DNA of 64,000 bases. It comes from Cellulomonas sp. SLBN-39 (GTDB lineage: Bacteria > Actinomycetota > Actinomycetes > Actinomycetales > Cellulomonadaceae). The translations under genes were made by a program, and so were the position numbers. Numbering within the stretch: the stretch's first letter is position 1; the number at the start of each line of letters is the position of its first letter. This document shows positions 6,927 through 15,310 of this stretch, piece after piece. The stretch is taken from assembly GCF_006715865.1 (NCBI RefSeq), contig NZ_VFOA01000001.1, positions 682,001-746,000 on the forward strand. The letters are read 5' to 3'. The notes under the pieces were generated by a model. That model did not search any database, had not been told where the DNA came from, and saw nothing but the letters and a program-made list of their open reading frames with translations.

Positions 6927-7636
6927 TGCCGGCCCTCGTGCAGCAGGCGCTCGACCGGGCCGTGCGCATCCCGTCGGCCACGATCCACGCCCACGTGGAG
7001 AGCGTGCGGCGCCGCAACCCCGAGGCCGACCCGGCGCGGATCGTGGCGCTGCTCGAGCGGGAGTACCTGCTCGTCGTCGCCGGTGCGGGCGGTGCGGTCG
7101 GCGCGGCCGCCGCGGCACCGGTGGTGGGCACGGGTGTGGCGACAGCGCTGACGATCGGGGACGTCGCGACGTTCTTCGGCGCGTCGGCGGCGTTCTCGCT
7201 CGCGGTGGCGTCGGTGCACGGGATCGACGTCGCGGACACCGAGCGCCGCAAGGCGCTGCTCCTGGCGACGCTGCTCGGGGAGTCCGGCGCCAAGGTCGTC
7301 GGCGACGCCGCGGAGATCTCGACGCTGCGCCTGGGGCGGGTGCTGCTCACGCGCATGCCGCGCTCGACGGTGAAGAAGGTCAACAACGCCCTGACGCGCA
7401 AGCTGCTGCGCACGCAGATGGTCCGGGTGGGCGGCCTGGCCGTCGGGCGGCTCGTGCCCTACGGGATCGGTGCCGCGGTCGGGTACGCGGGCGGGCGGGC
7501 GCTGGGCCAGACGGTCGTCAAGGGTGCACGGCTGGCGTTCGGCCCGCCGCCGGCGGGGTTCTCGGACGTGTTCGAGATCGCCCCGGCGGACGCCCCGGCA
7601 CGGACGATCGAGGCGCCGCCCGGCACGCGTCGCTGA
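6926..7636 (+). CDS. conserved hypothetical membrane protein
   Basis: 236 aa. The ATG overlaps the stop codon of the OsmC gene by one base. After a soluble N-terminus (DRAVRIPSATIHAHVES) come glycine/alanine-rich hydrophobic stretches (VVAGAGGAVGAAAAAPVVG, ATFFGASAAFSLAVASVHGI) and a later one (YGIGAAVGYAGGRALG), with a basic segment between (RMPRSTVKKVNN). It is probably membrane-associated. I do not recognise a characterised family. Translational coupling to OsmC suggests coexpression, possibly under stress. Confidence 0.7.
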   Translation: MPALVQQALDRAVRIPSATIHAHVESVRRRNPEADPARIVALLEREYLLVVAGAGGAVGAAAAAPVVGTGVATALTIGDVATFFGASAAFSLAVASVHGIDVADTERRKALLLATLLGESGAKVVGDAAEISTLRLGRVLLTRMPRSTVKKVNNALTRKLLRTQMVRVGGLAVGRLVPYGIGAAVGYAGGRALGQTVVKGARLAFGPPPAGFSDVFEIAPADAPARTIEAPPGTRR

Positions 7637-7666
7637 CGTCGGCCCGGCACGCGTCGCCGACGTCCG
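7619..7666. repeat. 24-bp imperfect tandem duplication at the 3' end of the membrane-protein gene
   Basis: Two units beginning CCCGGCACGCGTCGC (7619-7642 and 7643-7666) differ at two positions. The first contains the stop codon of the preceding gene, in the second that stop is lost by one substitution. It looks like a local slippage duplication. Confidence 0.7.
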
Positions 7667-7717
7667 CACCCCGAGGCTCGCCGCACCTCGCAGCACGCGG
7701 CGCCCCGGGAGCGGGTG

Positions 7718-8710
7718 TCACCAGCGGGCGTGCACGTGGGCGCGGATGCGCTGCTCGTAGACGTCGCGCAGCGCGGCGCGGGTCGCGTCGTCCAGCGGCG
7801 CCAGGTCGTCCGCGGCCGCGTTGCCGCGCGCCTGGTCGGGGGTGCGCGCCCCGGGGATGACCACCGAGACGCCGGGCTGGTCGACGACCCAGCGCAGCGC
7901 GAGCTGGGCGGTGGTGGCGCCCTCGGGCGTCAACGCGGCGACCTCGCGGGCCGCCTCGACGCCGACCTCGTAGGGCACGCCCGAGAACGTCTCGCCGACG
8001 TCGAACGCCTCGCCGTGCCGGTTGTAGGCGCGGTGGTCGTCGGCGGCGAACTGCGTGCTCGCGTCGTACCGGCCCGACAGCAGGCCGCTGGCCAGCGGGA
8101 CGCGGGCGATGATGCCCACGCCCGCGTCGACCGCGGCGGGCAGCACGCGCGCCAGGGGCTTGCGGCGGAAGACGTTGAGGATGATCTGGACCGTCGCGAC
8201 GTTCGGGCGCGCGATCGCCGCGAGCGCCTCCTCGACGGTCTCGACCGAGACGCCGTACGCCGCGGTGCGCCCGTCCTCGACGAGCCGGTCCAGGGCGTCG
8301 TACACGGAGCTGCGCGCGAACACCCCGGTGGGCGGGCAGTGCAGCTGGACGAGGTCGAGCGTGTCGGTGCCGAGGTTCTCGCGGGAACAGTCGGTCCAGC
8401 GGCGGAACGCGTCGTAGGTGTAGGCGTCGGCCACGTGCGGGTCGGCCCGGCGGCCCATCTTGGTGGCGACGGTGACCTTGCCCGCCAGCTCGGGGCGGTC
8501 CGCGAGGAACGCGCCGATGACGCGCTCGGAGCGTCCGTCCCCGTACACGTCCGCGGTGTCGAGGAAGGTGACCCCGGAGCCGACGGCCGCGTCGAGGACC
8601 TCGACCGCCGTCTCGTCCGACACCGTGCCCCAGTCGGCCCCGAGCTGCCAGCAGCCCAGACCCACGACCCCGACCTGGCGTCCCGTGCGCCCCAACGTCC
8701 TCGTCCGCAT
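7718..8710 (-). CDS. aldo/keto reductase
   Basis: 330 aa from the ATG at 8710. It has the aldo/keto reductase catalytic set: Asp and Tyr in FLDTADVYGDGRSE, Lys in VATKMGR and His in LVQLHCPP. A C-terminal NADP-binding pattern (VSVVIPGARTPDQARGN) is also present. These are cytoplasmic NADPH-dependent reductases of aldehydes, ketones or sugars; the substrate cannot be predicted. It is divergent from the SRPBCC gene. Confidence 0.9.
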   Translation of the reverse strand: MRTRTLGRTGRQVGVVGLGCWQLGADWGTVSDETAVEVLDAAVGSGVTFLDTADVYGDGRSERVIGAFLADRPELAGKVTVATKMGRRADPHVADAYTYDAFRRWTDCSRENLGTDTLDLVQLHCPPTGVFARSSVYDALDRLVEDGRTAAYGVSVETVEEALAAIARPNVATVQIILNVFRRKPLARVLPAAVDAGVGIIARVPLASGLLSGRYDASTQFAADDHRAYNRHGEAFDVGETFSGVPYEVGVEAAREVAALTPEGATTAQLALRWVVDQPGVSVVIPGARTPDQARGNAAADDLAPLDDATRAALRDVYEQRIRAHVHARW

Positions 8711-8743
8711 GCGCACGACCGTACCGCCCGTCAGCATGGTCCT

Positions 8744-9271
8744 GTGCCGACCCCGCCGAACGTGCCCGCCCCGCCCGCCGACGCCGCGCTGCCCTCGGGG
8801 CCCGGCACCGTGCTGCACACCCGCGAGATGTCCGTGGACGCCGCGACCGCGTGGGCGGCGCTGACGGACGCGCGCCGGCACGGCGCGTGGGTGCCGCTGA
8901 CCCGGGTGGAGACCGACGGCGACCCTGCGGTCGGCACGCGGGTCGTGGCGGTCTCGGGGCCCGGTGCCCGCGGCGGGGCGGGCGGGTTCGTCGACCGGAT
9001 GGTCGTGACCCGGCTCGACCCGCCCGGCGACGGCACGCCCGGGATCGCGGTGTTCGCCAAGCGCGGCCCGTGGCTGACGGGCAGCGCCGCGGTGGTGGTG
9101 ACGCCGACGGGCGCGGGCCGGTGCCGCGTGACGTGGTCGGAGCACGTGCCGCTGCTGGGGCCCCTGCCGCCGGCGCTCACGGCGCGCCTGACCGCGCTGC
9201 CGCTGCTCGTCATGCTCCGGGTGGTGCTGGCCCGCGCGGCCCGCGAGCTCGAGGGCCGCGCGGCGCGCTGA
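8744..9271 (+). CDS. SRPBCC-family (START/polyketide-cyclase-like) protein
   Basis: 175 aa, GTG start at 8744; no Shine-Dalgarno is evident. After a short Pro/Ala leader, the sequence (HTREMSVDAATAWAALTDAR, GAWVPLTRVETDG, later VTWSEHVPLLGPLPPAL) has the pattern of SRPBCC ligand-binding domains. These have a deep hydrophobic pocket for lipids or polyketides. Conserved actinobacterial proteins of this size are uncharacterised. It is divergent from the aldo/keto reductase with a 33-bp gap. Confidence 0.75.
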   Translation: MPTPPNVPAPPADAALPSGPGTVLHTREMSVDAATAWAALTDARRHGAWVPLTRVETDGDPAVGTRVVAVSGPGARGGAGGFVDRMVVTRLDPPGDGTPGIAVFAKRGPWLTGSAAVVVTPTGAGRCRVTWSEHVPLLGPLPPALTARLTALPLLVMLRVVLARAARELEGRAAR

Positions 9272-9357
9272 GACCGGCCGCACCCGGCCCGGCCGCCGCT
9301 ACGCAGGGCATCGGTGTTACGGGAGGGTTTCGACACAACAGATCGCCTGTCATCCCC

Positions 9358-9375
9358 GATCCGTCGCAACGGATC
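9358..9375. promoter_or_regulatory. perfect inverted repeat upstream of ddaH
   Basis: GATCCGT (9358-9364) and ACGGATC (9369-9375) flank CGCA, 91 bp before the ddaH start. It is a plausible operator for control of the ddaH-rocD operon; an Lrp/AsnC regulator is encoded at 12985. It could also fold as a small RNA hairpin. Confidence 0.45.
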
Positions 9376-9465
9376 GCCGCGGAGCCGCAACGCGACCGGT
9401 CGGGTCCTGCGTCGGCGCGCTCGTACGCTCGTGCCGACCCGCAACCCCGACCGACGAGGAGCACC

Positions 9466-10293
9466 GTGCCCGCCGTCCAGCGCCAGGCCACCGCCCGCCA
9501 CTACCTCATGTGCGAGCCCGTGCACTACACGGTCTCGTACGAGATCAACCCGTGGATGGACAAGACCCGGTACACCGACGTCGAGCTCGCGCTGCGCCAG
9601 TGGCGCACGCTGCGCGACACGTACCTCGAGCTCGGTCACACGGTCGACACCATCGACCCGCTGCCGGGCCTGCCCGACATGGTCTACGCGGCCAACGGTG
9701 CGACCGTCGTCGACGGCGTCGTCTACTCCGCCGCGTTCCGCCACCCGGAGCGCCAGCCCGAGGGCCCCGCGTACGAGAAGTGGTTCGCCGACCGCGGGTT
9801 CGTCACGCACACCGCCGAGCGCACCAACGAGGGCGAGGGCGACCTGCTGACGGTCGGCGACGTCGTCCTGGCCGGCACCGGGTTCCGCACCGAGCGGGCC
9901 GCGCACGCCGAGGCGCAGGAGCTCTTCGGCCGCCCCGTGGTCTCGCTGCACCTGGTGGACCCGCGGTACTACCACCTCGACACCGCGCTGGCCGTGCTCT
10001 CGTCCGACGCGGGCGACCCGCAGATCGCCTACTACCCGCCGGCGTTCTCGCCCGGCTCGCGCGCGGTGCTGCGCACGATGTTCCCCGACGCGGTCATCGC
10101 GACCGACACCGACGCCGCCGCCCTGGGGCTCAACGCGGTGTCGGACGGCAAGAACGTCGTCGTCGCCCCCGGGGCCACCGACCTGGCCGCGCAGCTGCGC
10201 GAGCGCGGCTGGGAGCCGATCCCCGTCGACACCAGCGAGCTCCTCAAGGGCGGCGGCGGCGCCAAGTGCTGCACCCTCGAGATCCGCCGATGA
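9466..10293 (+). CDS. ddaH: dimethylargininase / arginine deiminase-superfamily hydrolase
   Basis: 275 aa, GTG start at 9466 with GAGGAG 5 nt upstream. It shows the guanidino-group-modifying fold: PDMVYAANG near residue 70, catalytic His in DPRYYHLDTALAVL, and catalytic Cys close to the C-terminus (GGGAKCCTLE). The family hydrolyses N-omega-methylated arginines (or arginine) to citrulline. The stop codon overlaps the start of rocD (ATGA), so the pair probably channels arginine derivatives to ornithine and then glutamate semialdehyde. The precise substrate, methylarginine versus arginine, cannot be told from sequence. Confidence 0.85.
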   Translation: MPAVQRQATARHYLMCEPVHYTVSYEINPWMDKTRYTDVELALRQWRTLRDTYLELGHTVDTIDPLPGLPDMVYAANGATVVDGVVYSAAFRHPERQPEGPAYEKWFADRGFVTHTAERTNEGEGDLLTVGDVVLAGTGFRTERAAHAEAQELFGRPVVSLHLVDPRYYHLDTALAVLSSDAGDPQIAYYPPAFSPGSRAVLRTMFPDAVIATDTDAAALGLNAVSDGKNVVVAPGATDLAAQLRERGWEPIPVDTSELLKGGGGAKCCTLEIRR

Positions 10294-11513
10294 CCACCGC
10301 CGCGCACCCCGTCTCGGCCCTCGCGCCGAACTACCACCCGCTGCCGGTCACGGTCGCGCACGGCGAGGGGTCCTGGGTCACGGACACCGCGGGGCGGCGG
10401 TACCTCGACCTGCTCTCGGCGTACTCCGCCCTGAACTTCGGGCACCGGCACCCGGCGCTCGTCGCGGCCGCGCACGCCCAGCTCGACCGGCTCACGCTCA
10501 CCTCACGGGCGTTCGACCACGACCTGCTCGAGCCGTTCGCGAGCCGGCTGGCCGGCCTCGTGGGCCCGCTGCTGGCCGGGACGTCCCACCTGGTGCTGCC
10601 GATGAACACCGGCGCCGAGGCCGTCGAGACCGCGATCAAGGCCGCCCGCAAGTGGGGCTACGAGGTCAAGGGCGTGCCCGCCGACCGTGCGACCATCGTC
10701 GTCGCCGACGGCAACTTCCACGGCCGCACCACGACGATCGTCTCGTTCTCGACCGACCCGGACGCGCGCCGCGGCTTCGGCCCGTTCACCCCGGGGTTCG
10801 TCAGCGTGCCCTACGGCGACACGGACGCGCTGGCCGCCGCGATCGACGACACGGTCGTGGCGGTCCTGCTGGAGCCCGTGCAGGGCGAGCAGGGCGTCGT
10901 CGTCCCGCCCGACGACTACCTGCCCGCCGTGCGGGCCCTGTGCGACCGGGCGGACGTGCTCCTCGTCGCGGACGAGATCCAGTCGGGACTGGGCCGGACC
11001 GGCTCGACGCTCGCGTGCGAGCGCTGGGACGTGCGCCCCGACCTGGTCACCCTCGGCAAGGCGCTCGGCGGCGGGGTCGTGCCCGTCTCCGCGGTCGTGG
11101 GCCGGGCCGACGTGCTCGAGGTGCTGACCGCCGGCACGCACGGGTCGACCTTCGGCGGCAACCCCATGGCCTGCGCGGTCGGGCTCGCCGTGATCGACCT
11201 GCTGGCGCCCGGCACCCTGCAGGCCCGTGCCCGCACCCTCGGCGAGCGGATGGGCGAGCGGCTCGGCCCCCTCGTCGACGACGAGCGCCTGCGCGGGCTG
11301 CGCACCATCGGCCTGTGGGCCGGCCTGGACGTCGCCCCCTCCGCCCCGGGCGGACCCGCGACCGGGCGCGAGCTGTGCGAACGGCTGCTCGCCCGCGGCG
11401 TGCTGGCCAAGGACACGCACGGCGCCACGATCCGCCTCGCACCGCCCCTGACGATCGACGTCGAGGACCTCGACCAGGCCCTCGACCACGTCGTCGACGC
11501 CGTCCGCGGCTGA
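10290..11513 (+). CDS. rocD: ornithine--oxo-acid aminotransferase
   Basis: 407 aa; the ATG overlaps the ddaH stop codon. It is a class III PLP aminotransferase: NTGAEAVETAIKAARKWGY near the N-terminal third, the cofactor-contacting Asp in LLVADEIQSGLGRTG, and the PLP lysine in VTLGKALGGG. STFGGNPMACAV is also conserved. It transfers the delta-amino group of ornithine to 2-oxoglutarate, giving glutamate-5-semialdehyde. Coupling with ddaH marks it as the second catabolic step. Confidence 0.92.
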   Translation: MTTAAHPVSALAPNYHPLPVTVAHGEGSWVTDTAGRRYLDLLSAYSALNFGHRHPALVAAAHAQLDRLTLTSRAFDHDLLEPFASRLAGLVGPLLAGTSHLVLPMNTGAEAVETAIKAARKWGYEVKGVPADRATIVVADGNFHGRTTTIVSFSTDPDARRGFGPFTPGFVSVPYGDTDALAAAIDDTVVAVLLEPVQGEQGVVVPPDDYLPAVRALCDRADVLLVADEIQSGLGRTGSTLACERWDVRPDLVTLGKALGGGVVPVSAVVGRADVLEVLTAGTHGSTFGGNPMACAVGLAVIDLLAPGTLQARARTLGERMGERLGPLVDDERLRGLRTIGLWAGLDVAPSAPGGPATGRELCERLLARGVLAKDTHGATIRLAPPLTIDVEDLDQALDHVVDAVRG

Positions 11514-11535
11514 CGCCGGACGCACTCGCCCCGTC

Positions 11536-11558
11536 CCCCGGCCGTCACCGGTCCGGGG
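11536..11558. terminator. possible convergent hairpin between rocD and the CAP gene
   Basis: CCCCGG-CCG pairs with CGG-T-CCGGGG around a short loop, with one bulged base. It lies in the 63-bp gap between two convergent genes. It is weak; no U-tract. Confidence 0.35.
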
Positions 11559-11576
11559 CGGCGGGGCGGGAGCGTG

Positions 11577-12836
11577 TCAGCCGAACGTGATGGACGTGTA
11601 CAGCCAGCCGTCGTACGAGACGGCGCCGATGTACGCGACCGAGTAGCTGCCGCGCATCACGGCGTCGTGGCTGGGCGAGTTGGCGTAGGCGTTGATCATG
11701 CCGGAGTACGACAGCGGCAGGACGCGGCCGACGATCTCGGGCGTCGCCCCGGAGTGCCAGATGCTGTTCGACGCGGCCATCTGCCGCGCGTGGTCCACGC
11801 GGGCGCCCGACCGCACGATGCTCAGGGCCCCCAGGCCGCGGCTGGCCCGGTAGGCGTTGAGCGCCGCCCCGACCGACCCGGCGGAGGCCTCCGCACCGAC
11901 GACGGGCGCCGCCGCGGGCGCAGCGGCCGGCGCCGCCTGCCCGCCCGACGACCCCGACGACGCGGGCGCGGACCCGCCCCCGGGGGCGCGCCCCGTGCCG
12001 GCCGACGCGCGGGCCGCCGCGGCAGCCGCGGCGGCGGCCTGCTCGGCGGCGATGCGCTCCTGCTCGGCCCTCTGCCACTCCTGCTCGGCGACGGTGACCC
12101 GGCGGGTCGGCACCGCGACGGCGGCCGCGGCCGCGCGCAGCGCCACGGGGGACACGACCGCGGCGTCGGCGGCCTGCTCGGCCCCGGCGACCGCGTCGTC
12201 GAGGGCGCTCCGCAGCTCGGCGGAGGCGTGCGGCGAGGCGTCCAGGGCGTCCTGCCCCGTCTGCGCGGCCCGGGAGGCCGCGTCCGTGAGCTGCTCGCGC
12301 TGGGCGACGAGGACGGCCGCGCCCGCCGTCACCGCGCCGGTCCGCGCGGCCGACGCGTCGACCTGCGCCCCGAGCGAGGCGGCGGCCACACGGTCCTGCG
12401 CCTCCCGCACGGACCGGGCCTGCGCGGCGCGGTCCTGCCGGACGGCCCACCCCGCTCCCCCGGCCGCCACGAGCGCCACGGCGGCGACGACGGCGGCGAC
12501 CCGCATCCGCCGGGGGCGCGGGCGCACCGGTGGCACGGGCCCGGCGGCCGTGCGGGGCTGCGGGACGTGGTCCAGCCCGCCGACGCGACGGGAGGCGGGG
12601 TGCGACGGCGCCGGGAGCGGGTGCGCGACGGCCCGCGGCCCGGGGGCGACGTCCTCGCCCGACAGCGGCCCGGCCTGCTGCGGGAACCCCACCTGGTGCG
12701 GGTGCGCGGCCTGCGCGGGGAAGGGCGTCTGCGGCGGCAGCGGCGTCCCGGTGGGGGGCGTCAGCACGTCGGTGGCCGGCGCGTCGGCCCCGTCCTCGTC
12801 GTGCGCGGGCACGCGTGGGTCCTGCCGTTCGCTCAT
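11577..12836 (-). CDS. membrane-anchored CAP/SCP-domain protein
   Basis: 419 aa, ATG start at 12836. Residues 1-108 are a Pro-rich, probably cytoplasmic region. One transmembrane helix follows (~110-130, VAAVVAAVALVAAGGAGWAV). A long Ala-rich helical stalk, possibly coiled coil, runs to ~residue 300. The C-terminal ~95 residues form a CAP domain (NAYRASRGLGAL, NSIWHSG, INAYANSPSHDAVM). CAP proteins are extracytoplasmic with often unknown activity. The stalk would hold the domain away from the membrane. It is divergent from the Lrp/AsnC gene. Confidence 0.85.
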   Translation of the reverse strand: MSERQDPRVPAHDEDGADAPATDVLTPPTGTPLPPQTPFPAQAAHPHQVGFPQQAGPLSGEDVAPGPRAVAHPLPAPSHPASRRVGGLDHVPQPRTAAGPVPPVRPRPRRMRVAAVVAAVALVAAGGAGWAVRQDRAAQARSVREAQDRVAAASLGAQVDASAARTGAVTAGAAVLVAQREQLTDAASRAAQTGQDALDASPHASAELRSALDDAVAGAEQAADAAVVSPVALRAAAAAVAVPTRRVTVAEQEWQRAEQERIAAEQAAAAAAAAARASAGTGRAPGGGSAPASSGSSGGQAAPAAAPAAAPVVGAEASAGSVGAALNAYRASRGLGALSIVRSGARVDHARQMAASNSIWHSGATPEIVGRVLPLSYSGMINAYANSPSHDAVMRGSYSVAYIGAVSYDGWLYTSITFG

Positions 12837-12984
12837 CGGTTCCCCCCCGTTGGCGGCGTGGTCGGACGTCCGTCATGACCATCGGCAGGTGAAGCGTCCG
12901 ACGTGAGCGCTTCTGTCGCAAATCGGCGCACGGACGTGCGGGGCGGGTGAACCGACGTGCGCCCCGGACCGTCATGATGGGATC

Positions 12985-13458
12985 GTGGACGGCACCCCCC
13001 TCGACGACCTCGACACGGCGATCCTCGCGGCCCTCGCGGACGACGCCCGGGCCACGTTCGCGCAGATCGGGGCACGGGTCGCGCTGTCGGCGCCGGCCGT
13101 CAAGCGCCGCGTCGACCGGCTGCGCGAGCGCGGCGTCATCCGCGGGTACACGGTCCGGCTCGACCCCGCGGCGCTCGGCTGGACCACCGAGGCGTTCGTC
13201 GAGCTGTTCTGCCAGGGATCGACCAGCCCCACGACCATGCGCACCGCCGTGGAGCGCTACCCCGAGGTCGTCGCCGCGAGCACCGTCACGGGCGACGTCG
13301 ACGTCGTCGTCCAGGTGCGCGCCCGCGACATGCGGCACCTCGAGCAGGTCGTCGAGCGGCTCGCCGCCGAGCCCTTCGTGCACCGCACCCGCTCCACCGT
13401 CGTCCTCTCGGCGCTGGTCCGCCGCCCCGACGTCCCCGCGCTGCCCGGCGAGCCCTGA
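12985..13458 (+). CDS. Lrp/AsnC-family transcriptional regulator
   Basis: 157 aa, GTG start at 12985. The N-terminal helix-turn-helix (LDDLDTAILAALADDARATF, then IGARVALSAPAVKRRVDRLR) is followed by a RAM/ACT-like effector domain (VVAASTVTGDVDVVVQVRA). It typically binds amino acids and controls their metabolism. It lies 1.5 kb from ddaH-rocD, a reasonable regulon candidate. CATGAT ends 6 nt before the start codon, so the transcript may be leaderless. Confidence 0.9.
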   Translation: MDGTPLDDLDTAILAALADDARATFAQIGARVALSAPAVKRRVDRLRERGVIRGYTVRLDPAALGWTTEAFVELFCQGSTSPTTMRTAVERYPEVVAASTVTGDVDVVVQVRARDMRHLEQVVERLAAEPFVHRTRSTVVLSALVRRPDVPALPGEP

Positions 13459-13480
13459 CCCCTCGGCGGGGCCCCGCCCG

Positions 13481-14407
13481 TCAGGCCTCGACGTCGGCGC
13501 AGCGCTGGGTGACCACCATGACGGGGCACTGCGCGTGGTGCAGCACCGCCTGGCTCGTCGAGCCCAGCAGCAGCCCCGCGAAGCCGCCCCGGCCCCGGGA
13601 GCCGACCACCACGAGGTCCGACGCGGTCGAGAACTCCGTCAGCAGCTCGGCACCCGTGCCGTCGAGCGTGTGGCGCTTGACCACCGTGCCCGGGTGCGCG
13701 GCGACCGCCTGGTCGACGACGACGTCGAGCCCCTCCGCGACGTCACGCAGCACCTGCTCGTGGTCCACCGACGCCGGCAGCCAGGCCAGCACACCCGTCA
13801 TGGACCCCACCGGCACGCCCGCGACCGCGTGCACCTCCGCACCCCAGGCCTGCCCCTCCCGGATCGCGTGCGCCAGCGCCACGGCCGCCTGCGGCGACCC
13901 GTCCACGCCCACGACGATCCGCTGGACGGGGGTGACGGGAGGCAGCGGCTCCCCCTCGGGGAGCGGGTGCCCGTCGACGCGCAGCGGCACCACGACCGTC
14001 GGGCAGTGCGCGTGCGCGGGCAGCGCCGACGACACCGTGCCGAGCAGCCGGTCCGCGAACCCGCCGCGCCCGCGGGTCCCCACCACGGCGAGCTCGACCT
14101 CGCGCGACATGTCGACCAGCGCCGCGGCGGCGTCACCCGTGACGACCCGCCCCGAGACCGCCACCCGGTCGCCGACGCGCAGCAGCGCCTCGTCGAGCAC
14201 GGCCCGGGCACCGGCGCGGATGGTCTCGTCGTCGATCGCCGCGTAGCCGCCGTCGAGGGACGCCGCCGTGAACGACGGCAGCGAGTAGGCCACGACGAGC
14301 CGGAGCCCGAGGCCGCGCGCCAGCGCCTCCGCGACCGCCCAGTCGAGCGCGTGCAGGCTGGCCGCCGACCCGTCGACCCCCACGAGGACCTCGTGCTCGC
14401 GCGTCAT
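13481..14407 (-). CDS. universal stress protein, tandem Usp domains
   Basis: 308 aa, ATG start at 14407 with AGGAGG. Two Usp repeats, each with the ATP-binding signature: VVGTRGRGGFADRLLGTVSS in the first and VVGSRGRGGFAGLLLGSTSQ in the second. Each repeat begins with a VGVDGS motif. Tandem-Usp proteins in actinomycetes bind ATP and are induced in hypoxia or stationary phase. The gene stands alone. Confidence 0.92.
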   Translation of the reverse strand: MTREHEVLVGVDGSAASLHALDWAVAEALARGLGLRLVVAYSLPSFTAASLDGGYAAIDDETIRAGARAVLDEALLRVGDRVAVSGRVVTGDAAAALVDMSREVELAVVGTRGRGGFADRLLGTVSSALPAHAHCPTVVVPLRVDGHPLPEGEPLPPVTPVQRIVVGVDGSPQAAVALAHAIREGQAWGAEVHAVAGVPVGSMTGVLAWLPASVDHEQVLRDVAEGLDVVVDQAVAAHPGTVVKRHTLDGTGAELLTEFSTASDLVVVGSRGRGGFAGLLLGSTSQAVLHHAQCPVMVVTQRCADVEA

Positions 14408-14576
14408 GCCGTCCTCCTGGTGGTCCCGCGCGCCTCGTCGCGCACGGTGTCGGTGCCCCTGCACCACCCATGCTGGCACAGGCCCCGCGCACGACGAGGG
14501 CCGGAGGGCCCGGCCGGCCCGCCCGTGCGGACCGGCCGGCCGGCGTCGGACGCCCCCCGGGACCGAATGCCCGGTG

Positions 14577-15149
14577 TCAGGCGACCTCGGCGCGACCCTC
14601 CCCGAACCACTCCAGGTACGGCTCCCAGGCCGCCTCGTGCCGGTGGTGGCCCGAGGCGCCCAGCACCGTCGCCCGCGGCTGCGCGGGTGTGAACGCCAGC
14701 GTCCAGCCGAGCTCGGACAGCAGGTGGTCGGCCTTGCGGTGGTTGCACCGCCGGCACGCGGCCACGACGTTCTCCCACGCGTGCGGGCCGGACCGGCTCC
14801 GGGGCACCACGTGGTCGATCGTGTCGGCCCTGCCCGCGCAGTACGCGCAGCGCTCACGGTCGCGGTCGAGCACCGCCCGACGCGTGACGGGCACCCGGGA
14901 GCGGCGCGGGACGCGGACGTACCGGTGCAGGCGGACCACCGACGGGGCCTCGAGCACCAGGTGCTCGGAGTGCATGACGGCGTCCCAGGCCTCCTCGAGC
15001 ACCGCCTTGTCGAGGAGGAGCAGCAGCACCGCGCGACGTACCGGGACGATGCACAGGGGTTCGTACGAGGCGTTCAGCAGCAGCGTCCGCGACGGCGCGC
15101 TCGCAGCGCGGTCGGGACCGGTGGTGGCGGGCGGGGCGGTCGTCAGCAC
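14577..15149 (-). CDS. HNH endonuclease-family protein
   Basis: 190 aa from the GTG at 15149, chosen because AGGAG lies 5 nt upstream. The N-terminal part (RTLLLNASYEPLCIVPVRRA) is typical of a conserved actinobacterial HNH family. The nuclease motif is complete: CAYCAGRADTIDHVVPRSRS, then NVVAACRRCNHRKAD, with two CxxC zinc pairs. The biological role of this family is not established. It is not next to any restriction or phage gene here. Confidence 0.88.
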   Translation of the reverse strand: MLTTAPPATTGPDRAASAPSRTLLLNASYEPLCIVPVRRAVLLLLLDKAVLEEAWDAVMHSEHLVLEAPSVVRLHRYVRVPRRSRVPVTRRAVLDRDRERCAYCAGRADTIDHVVPRSRSGPHAWENVVAACRRCNHRKADHLLSELGWTLAFTPAQPRATVLGASGHHRHEAAWEPYLEWFGEGRAEVA

Positions 15150-15263
15150 GTGCACTCCTCGAGGTCGGACCGGCTGGCTGCCGGTCTGGGCGAAGAAGAT
15201 CAGCGTGGGTGCGGGACCAGGGTACGCGCACCCCCATTTCCTGCGGCGACGCCTGCAGACGCG

Positions 15264-15300
15264 ACGAGGCCCCGACGACGTGGTGTCGTCGGGGCCTCGT
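15264..15300 (-). terminator. hairpin terminator of the C40 peptidase gene
   Basis: A perfect 16-bp stem (15264-15279 with 15285-15300) and a 5-nt loop, ending 10 bp before the stop codon end of the C40 gene on the other side. It lies just downstream of that gene on the minus strand. Confidence 0.75.
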
Positions 15301-15310
15301 GGACATCTGC

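Noticed and set aside
14510-14539. CCGGCCGG inverted repeat as terminator of the HNH gene.
   Set aside because: Each arm is self-palindromic and the region is GC-rich throughout, so the pairing is not convincing.
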